Shown one piece after another: positions 24,445 through 28,443 of a stretch of 28,443 bases of DNA (its first letter is position 1; every line of letters starts with the position of its first letter). Source of the stretch: Alphaproteobacteria bacterium. GTDB taxonomy: Bacteria > Pseudomonadota > Alphaproteobacteria > Sphingomonadales > Sphingomonadaceae. The notes under the pieces were generated by a model. The model saw only the letters and a program-made list of their open reading frames with translations. It was not told the origin of the DNA and made no database searches. Both the position numbers and the translations under genes were made by a program. The stretch spans positions 1-28,443 of the forward strand of contig VBAE01000096.1 in NCBI GenBank assembly GCA_005882415.1, given 5' to 3'.

Positions 24445-25017
24445 CTACAAACAATCCTCATCCCGCTCGTCGCCATCCCCCGGTCCCCACACATTCCCAA
24501 CCACCTGCCCGGCCCGGACCCGGTCCCGCAACGCCACCAGCCCCTTGAGCAGCTGCCTCCGCACCTCGTCCGGGGTCGCCACCTGCTTCTTGAGGAACTC
24601 CTCGCGCACCTCCTTCTCGATCCGCGCGCGCACCTCCTTCTCGATCGCCTTGCGCCGCTCCGCCGCCATCCGCCCGTGCTTCTTGGGGTTCGACGCCATC
24701 AGCAGCATGCGCAGCATCGCGTCCGAAGGCTTGCGCTTCACCTGGACGATTTTGCCGTCGCGGATCACCACCTCCTCCGCCCCGATCGTCGCCCGCTCCC
24801 AGGCGAGCGTCTCGATCGGTTTCGCCGCCTGCTCCCGCGCCAGCAGGCACATGCGAAGGAAATCCGGATCCTTGTTCAGATGCCGGTAGAAGGTCGTATC
24901 CGACACCCCCACCGCCCGCGCCGCGTCGACGACGGTGCCGTATTTCGCCAGCGCCTTCACCGCCTTGCGTCGCTTCTCCGGCGTAAAGCCGTCCCTCCTC
25001 CAACCCCGATGCGCCAT
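24445..25017 (-). CDS. HTH protein with terminase-small-subunit-like architecture
   Basis: 190 residues. The N-terminus RGWRRDGFTPEKRRKAVKALAKYGTVVDAARAVGVSDTTFYRHLNKDPDF (about 4-54) is a homeodomain-like helix-turn-helix of the type seen in phage terminase small subunits and related sphingomonad proteins. A middle block with EEVVIRDGKIVQVKRKPSDAMLRMLLMASNPKKHGR follows, then a highly charged helix (residues about 118-150, KEVRAR repeats). The C-terminus is acidic. No large terminase, portal or capsid gene is present, so it is not evidence of a prophage by itself. It is the second gene of a two-gene operon. Confidence 0.75.
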   Translation of the reverse strand: MAHRGWRRDGFTPEKRRKAVKALAKYGTVVDAARAVGVSDTTFYRHLNKDPDFLRMCLLAREQAAKPIETLAWERATIGAEEVVIRDGKIVQVKRKPSDAMLRMLLMASNPKKHGRMAAERRKAIEKEVRARIEKEVREEFLKKQVATPDEVRRQLLKGLVALRDRVRAGQVVGNVWGPGDGDERDEDCL

Positions 25018-25045
25018 CGCCCAATCTCCCTTCCGCTCCCGCCTT

Positions 25046-25420
25046 TCAAATCCAATGAAAATGAAGATGCCGAGGCCACCGGTCCTTCTCGACCGCCTCC
25101 ATCACCTCCGCATAGATCGCCTGAGCGATCGCCTCCTCGGGCGGATCCGGAAACTCATCCGGCTCCACCTCCTCCCAGTCGACGTCGGGATTCTCCTCGA
25201 TCTGCCGGTCGCAAATCTCCATCACCCGGTCCTGCATCTCGTAAAATGCATCGAACCGCTCCTGCGCCCAGCAAAACCGAAGCCGCACCCGCTCCACCTT
25301 CCGCCGCGCTTCCCGCAGCGCCTCCGCCTCCGGCAACCCAAGCGCCCGCATCTCCGCCACCACCTGGGCCTCAACCGCCCCCCAATCCCGCTCCACCCGC
25401 GGCACCTGCATCCGTCCCAT
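25046..25420 (-). CDS. Acidic hypothetical protein paired with the HTH gene
   Basis: 124 residues from ATG 25420, which has GAGAAGGGG just upstream; the frame is open to 25465. The first half is a helical Arg/Glu-rich segment (VVAEMRALGLPEAEALREARRKVERVR). The second half is strongly acidic (IEENPDVDWEEVEPDEFPDPPEEA) and the end is His-rich (RHLHFHWI). No known domain is recognised. It is followed after 28 bases by the HTH gene on the same strand, so the two probably act together. The acidic central part could mimic DNA or bind a basic partner, but that is speculation. Confidence 0.6.
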   Translation of the reverse strand: MGRMQVPRVERDWGAVEAQVVAEMRALGLPEAEALREARRKVERVRLRFCWAQERFDAFYEMQDRVMEICDRQIEENPDVDWEEVEPDEFPDPPEEAIAQAIYAEVMEAVEKDRWPRHLHFHWI

Positions 25421-25536
25421 GCCCCTTCTCCCGCTCGCACCCGCCGCGAATCCCGCGACAGGCAACCGAGCAGTTTAAAACATAGAGAAGGGGGTGTAGG
25501 AAAGTTCTTTTTTTGTTCCGCCCAGGGCGAGCCTTG

Positions 25537-25659
25537 CGCAGCGACGCCGGCGCCAAGCGCCGCCGGAGCAGCGCCAGGACTCGCCCCCGCGCGGCCGGCG
25601 GGGCGCTTCGCGGAGCGAAGCGAACCCGTCCGACGTCACGGCCGCCCGTGACGTTCCTT
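25537..25659. repeat. About 120-bp structured repeat, copy B
   Basis: Same block order as copy A. The last 30 bases, including the hairpin ACGTCACGG (25633-25641) / CCGTGACGT (25646-25654), are nearly identical. The middle hairpin has different bases but is still perfectly paired: CGCTTCGC (25604-25611) / GCGAAGCG (25615-25622). The MqsA-like reading frame ends inside it. Confidence 0.7.
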
Positions 25660-25857
25660 GTCCTGGTCCCGCAGCTCCCGGAACACCCGGTCCGCCTCGG
25701 CGAGGTCCGCACCATTATGGATGCCGTCTCCATCGCCCTCAGGATACCAGCCCGGCACCTCCACCTCGCGAGACAGCGACCCGCAGCGGATCGTCTGCCT
25801 CCGCGTGCCACGGCTAAGCGTCTCGCCAGTTGTCGGGTGAACTCTCGCCTCTTCCAT
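25636..25857 (-). CDS. Short protein resembling the N-terminal part of MqsA-family antitoxins
   Basis: 73 residues from ATG 25857, preceded by AAGGAG at good spacing. The block HPTTGETLSRGTRRQTIRC ... REVEVPGWYPEGDGDGIHNGADLAEADRVFRELRDQ follows the pattern of MqsA-type antitoxins (TGE, Arg, aromatic P-G-W-Y, IH-G-D). In those proteins a helix-turn-helix domain of about 60 residues normally follows. Here the frame stops at that boundary, with its last codons inside repeat copy B. No MqsR-like toxin is visible upstream. It could be a truncated antitoxin or a naturally short family member. Assignment rests on pattern recall. Confidence 0.5.
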   Translation of the reverse strand: MEEARVHPTTGETLSRGTRRQTIRCGSLSREVEVPGWYPEGDGDGIHNGADLAEADRVFRELRDQDKERHGRP

Positions 25858-26042
25858 CTCGACTCTCCTTGATCGACGCATCGACGAGACCGACCGCGCT
25901 CTCCCGCGAACTCCAAAAAAGGATCCGACCCGGGAATGGATTGAAATGACGCCGCACAAGCGAGGCAGTTCCGGCGGAATGCTCGCCAATTCCGTCATCG
26001 TGAGTTTTGCCAGCTCCTGAGAAAGACACCTTGGAGGGACGG

Positions 26043-26207
26043 ATGCAAGAGGCTCTGATCGTGGCGCGAAAGTCAGATCAGCCCGCGATCTCGATCCACC
26101 TTTGTCTCGGCGATTCGGTCTCTCGTCACTCCCCCGGTTCTTCAAAGTCATTCCAATTTACCCAGCGATTTAGTAACGACCTGCCTAGCGATAAAAGAGG
26201 GGGGTGA
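26043..26207 (+). CDS. Small ORF directly upstream of the RelA/SpoT-domain gene
   Basis: 54 residues from ATG 26043, preceded by GGAGGGACGG, one of the better ribosome sites in the window. The stop TGA (26205-26207) is one base before the ATG of the large gene, so coupled translation is expected. The peptide is basic and Ser-rich in its second half and resembles nothing I know. It may be a leader peptide or a small antidote for the downstream protein, or simply a chance frame. Confidence 0.35.
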   Translation: MQEALIVARKSDQPAISIHLCLGDSVSRHSPGSSKSFQFTQRFSNDLPSDKRGG

Positions 26208-26208
26208 T

Positions 26209-28050
26209 ATGGGGGAACTGACAGAAGATGAGCGCCTTGAGCTTGCCACCGCCAGTGCTCTGAGAGGCGCTCCCGACGTCAGGAAGAGACTTCTCCTTGA
26301 AATGTCGGCAGGAACTCCGTCAATCACTGACCTAGCTTACGCTGTTAAGGTCCGCATCAAAGACGATTTCCGGATTGCCGAGAAGGTAGTTAGGAAACGC
26401 GAGGCCAAAGCTCCTGATTATGATGTGCGTCGTCTACGTGATATTGTCGGCCTCAGAATTGTGACACTTTATCGCCTCGATGCAATAACAATACTGCCCA
26501 TTCTGTTAGATCGGATTTTTGATAGTTCAGGAAACGACGACTCGAACCTTTTTCTTAAAAATCCTATTGAAGAAGTAAAAATATATTCGCTCAATCCCAT
26601 CGGCGATGCTCAGAATCTTGTGGGACGCCTGAGGCCGCTGTTTGACGCGCGAGGCTTGCTCGAAAAGCTGGAAGTCGAAAACAAACCATCAAACTATACA
26701 TCAATACACATTGTAGCGTGGGCCCGGGGAAAATATAGCAGCAAATATCGAACTGTCCCAGTGGAGATCCAAATACGCACCGCATTTGAGGACGTCTGGG
26801 GGGAGATTGAGCACGGCCTAAAGTATAAGCCAAAGGGTCCGGCTGTCGATGAGGATGAGGAGGAGTTACAAAGGAGCACGATCACTCCCCATCTCAACGT
26901 TCTGGCAACATTGATCGACGGCATGGCTCAATATTCGGATCAGATCAAAATCCAGATTGATAGTCCTAAGGAGCGGAGAGTTCGCTCCATCCGGTCGCGC
27001 TTAGCCGAGAAGCCGCTCGAGCGGCTGATTGGTACGGACGGCATTCCTGTGGAACTCATGGAGTTGGTGCGTGACGCCGTAGGCCACAGTCGGATGTGTT
27101 TCGACGAAGCAGCGCAGACCGATTACCCCATGGCTAGGCACGTCGCTGCCAAACGGCGCGCAAGCGACGACTTGGCAACAGTGGCTAGTAGGGTACGCCA
27201 GAGTACCGACGTGGAGGAAGATAAGAAGCGGGAGGTGCTGTATGTCCTCGATATGGAGAGGGCGCTCCTATTATTCGAGTATGGCAATGGCCTAGCTGGA
27301 AGGTCGGGCAACGGCGCCTTGGTAGAGGCATCACGCATCTACAGCAGAGTTGAGAGCGAATTCCCAAATCGAGGCGCGGTTCAATACCGGCTAGCAAAGG
27401 TCCTGGACGCCCTTGGCGACTCCAAAGCGGCTCAATACAAGCTAGAGCAGCTTGTCGCGAACATGGATAAGACAGATCTGCACTCATCGCATTGGGTGCG
27501 CGCTGCCGCGCGCCGGTACCTGGGCGTGCTTTATTGGGAAGAAGGTCGTCAGGGGGGAGTCGCAAACGATGGACCTGAAGAGACCGGATGGCCCGCAGAG
27601 AGCCGAGAGCTATTCGGAAAGGCGTACGCCATCACCAAGCCCATCCTGAAGATGAGCGTCGAAGGCGCTGCGGATCCGAACGAAACGCAAGGGATTAGCG
27701 AAAGCGAGAAAGCGGTGAATAACCTGCTGTACTATGCTGTGGAACTGCTCATGGGTGAGGCCGAAGAGCATGATATCGCAGAGTACCACTATGTCAAAGG
27801 AGATCTTAGGGTTTATCTCACGTCGATGGAAGCGAGCACTTCTCCTGCGGCGGAGGATTTCAGGCATCTCGATACGTTGCGGCGGGCGTACAAGCTGTTG
27901 CGAGACCGCCAGAAAGCACGGTCTGTAACCGAGGCCCTTATTGAGGCCCTGAAGCAGAAAGGCATTCTGGACCGTCCCGGCGGCGGCCGCGAGGAGGAGA
28001 TTCTTCACGCGGCGCTAGCGACGATCGCTTGGTGTGAGGAGGAGGACTGA
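26209..28050 (+). CDS. RelA/SpoT-domain protein with C-terminal TPR-like region (putative alarmone-type or tRNA-modifying synthetase)
   Basis: 613 residues. The nucleotidyltransferase domain covers about 40-240: VKVRIKDDFRIAEKVVRKR, the R-x-x-D-x-x-G-x-R motif at 75-83 (RLRDIVGLR), the Tyr motif NYTSIH at 162-167 (Tyr163 would stack on the acceptor base), and VEIQIRTAFEDVWGEIEH at 185-202 with the catalytic Glu186. About 30-40 extra residues sit between the first two motifs compared with ordinary small alarmone synthetases. There is no HD, TGS or ACT domain. Residues about 340-590 are helical with TPR-like pairs (EASRIYSRVESEFPNRGAVQYRLAKVL). The gene is clearly AT-richer than its surroundings and uses rarer codons, suggesting recent acquisition. 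Known relatives make (p)ppGpp or (pp)pApp, or pyrophosphorylate tRNA as toxins, some in phage defence. Confidence 0.85.
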   Translation: MGELTEDERLELATASALRGAPDVRKRLLLEMSAGTPSITDLAYAVKVRIKDDFRIAEKVVRKREAKAPDYDVRRLRDIVGLRIVTLYRLDAITILPILLDRIFDSSGNDDSNLFLKNPIEEVKIYSLNPIGDAQNLVGRLRPLFDARGLLEKLEVENKPSNYTSIHIVAWARGKYSSKYRTVPVEIQIRTAFEDVWGEIEHGLKYKPKGPAVDEDEEELQRSTITPHLNVLATLIDGMAQYSDQIKIQIDSPKERRVRSIRSRLAEKPLERLIGTDGIPVELMELVRDAVGHSRMCFDEAAQTDYPMARHVAAKRRASDDLATVASRVRQSTDVEEDKKREVLYVLDMERALLLFEYGNGLAGRSGNGALVEASRIYSRVESEFPNRGAVQYRLAKVLDALGDSKAAQYKLEQLVANMDKTDLHSSHWVRAAARRYLGVLYWEEGRQGGVANDGPEETGWPAESRELFGKAYAITKPILKMSVEGAADPNETQGISESEKAVNNLLYYAVELLMGEAEEHDIAEYHYVKGDLRVYLTSMEASTSPAAEDFRHLDTLRRAYKLLRDRQKARSVTEALIEALKQKGILDRPGGGREEEILHAALATIAWCEEED

Positions 28051-28052
28051 CC

Positions 28053-28244
28053 GTGCAACAAACGGGAGAGTCCGGGCCGGGAGTAGGGAACTTTGCGGGT
28101 TGCTTTCGCTTGACTCCCTGTGCGAGAAACCTTCTGAGGGCGCCGGTGACACGGGATTTAACGGTGTCTTCAGATGCTTCAGCTAGGATGAAGTGCCAAG
28201 GGAGGACCGACATGAAGATTTTCGAACCCAATAAGGACGATTAG
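28053..28244 (+). CDS. Possible short ORF between the RelA/SpoT gene and its terminator
   Basis: 63 codons from GTG 28053, two bases after the upstream stop. Inside it, ATG 28212 has AAGGGAGGA just upstream but would encode only ten residues. No similarity was recognised. The segment is certainly transcribed with the upstream gene if the terminator at 28274 is used, but coding is doubtful. Confidence 0.2.
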   Translation: MQQTGESGPGVGNFAGCFRLTPCARNLLRAPVTRDLTVSSDASARMKCQGRTDMKIFEPNKDD

Positions 28245-28273
28245 GCGCGGATAGAGCGCTAATCCGGCGCATC

Positions 28274-28303
28274 GAAAGCCCGGCTCCGCCGGGCTTTCTT
28301 TTT
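28274..28303 (+). terminator. Rho-independent terminator of the RelA/SpoT-domain operon
   Basis: Perfect 11-bp stem GAAAGCCCGGC (28274-28284) / GCCGGGCTTTC (28288-28298) with a TCC loop, followed by TTTTT. Confidence 0.88.
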
Positions 28304-28339
28304 GAGTCCCAGTCACAGGACGGGCATTCACCCGGAATG

Positions 28340-28400
28340 GGTCTAGCGAGCCATAGTAAGGTGGGGTACCTGCGGGGGTGACCCCAATCGCAGCTAGACC
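28340..28400. repeat. Nested inverted repeat near the window end
   Basis: GGTCTAGC (28340-28347) is complementary to GCTAGACC (28393-28400). Between them lies the perfect small palindrome GGGGT-G-ACCCC (28375-28385) and a further GGGGTACC. The region from 28304 to the window end has no supported gene. The structure could belong to a recombination or regulatory site that continues outside the window. Confidence 0.4.
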
Positions 28401-28443
28401 GAATTCGTCGCCGGTCATCACCCCCAAGACCCCCACCCTTCCC

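Noticed and set aside
24445..25420. Prophage call based on the terminase-small-subunit-like protein
   Set aside because: No large terminase, portal, capsid, tail, integrase or lysis gene is present nearby.
24676..25651. Pro-rich rightward frames over the HTH operon and repeat copy B
   Set aside because: Low-complexity antisense readings; the leftward genes have ribosome sites and an HTH motif.
28179..28436. 85-codon leftward frame at the window end
   Set aside because: It runs through the terminator hairpin and nested palindromes, has no recognisable motif and a poor start context.
1..28443. CRISPR arrays, tRNA and rRNA genes
   Set aside because: No regularly spaced direct repeats, cloverleaf-type sequences or rRNA segments were seen on either strand.

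Overview
The window is GC-rich (roughly two thirds G+C by eye) and reads as chromosomal DNA of an alphaproteobacterium, most likely a sphingomonad. The pointers are a GumB/GumC-type exopolysaccharide export set, a long bifunctional Rsh, a CC_3452-family small protein, a bacterial CDC48-type AAA ATPase, and a terminase-small-subunit-like helix-turn-helix protein of a kind I recall from sphingomonads. The taxonomic call is inference from gene content. No rRNA, tRNA or CRISPR array was found.

Layout. (1) 1-5140, leftward: an exopolysaccharide operon of outer-membrane export lipoprotein, Wzc/GumC-type tyrosine autokinase (interrupted by one in-frame TAG), a TPR membrane protein and an O-antigen ligase/polymerase that runs off the window. 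A good sigma70-like promoter lies at 5196-5223. (2) 5322-8462: a PPP-type phosphoesterase, a UDP-glucuronate 4-epimerase-like enzyme and a UDP-N-acetylhexosamine dehydrogenase; the last two supply acidic nucleotide sugars. (3) 8566-10763: a probable permuted papain-fold exported protein, a small secreted or membrane protein with a clear terminator, and an M48 metalloprotease with a frameshift. (4) 10999-12278: tryptophan 2,3-dioxygenase translationally coupled to a DUF411 protein. (5) 12284-16342: Rsh, a CC_3452-family protein, an HxlR regulator, Ogt and RpoZ. (6) 16463-19803: cardiolipin synthase, a PmtA-like methyltransferase and an MFS transporter. (7) 20140-24293: a NYN-domain protein, a CDC48-type ATPase with an altered C-terminus, and a LysR regulator. 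(8) 24294-28443: an accessory region.

The accessory region carries two roughly 120-bp structured repeats flanking a two-gene operon. Next to the second repeat is a short protein resembling only the N-terminal part of MqsA-type antitoxins. Beyond it lies a visibly AT-richer gene for a 613-residue RelA/SpoT-synthetase plus TPR-like protein. That protein has all the recognisable synthetase motifs but no HD hydrolase, TGS or ACT domain. It is immediately preceded by a small ORF and ends in a strong terminator. It is the best candidate in the window for an undescribed system, such as an alarmone-type or tRNA-modifying toxin or an antiphage protein.

Two patterns cut across the window. Palindromic repeat elements sit in four of the convergent gene junctions (10764-10952, 15326-15417, 17656-17749, 24301-24426). 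Three otherwise well conserved genes each carry a single disrupting lesion (kinase at 3331, M48 protease near 10198, CDC48 near 21000), which raises the question of real decay versus sequence error.
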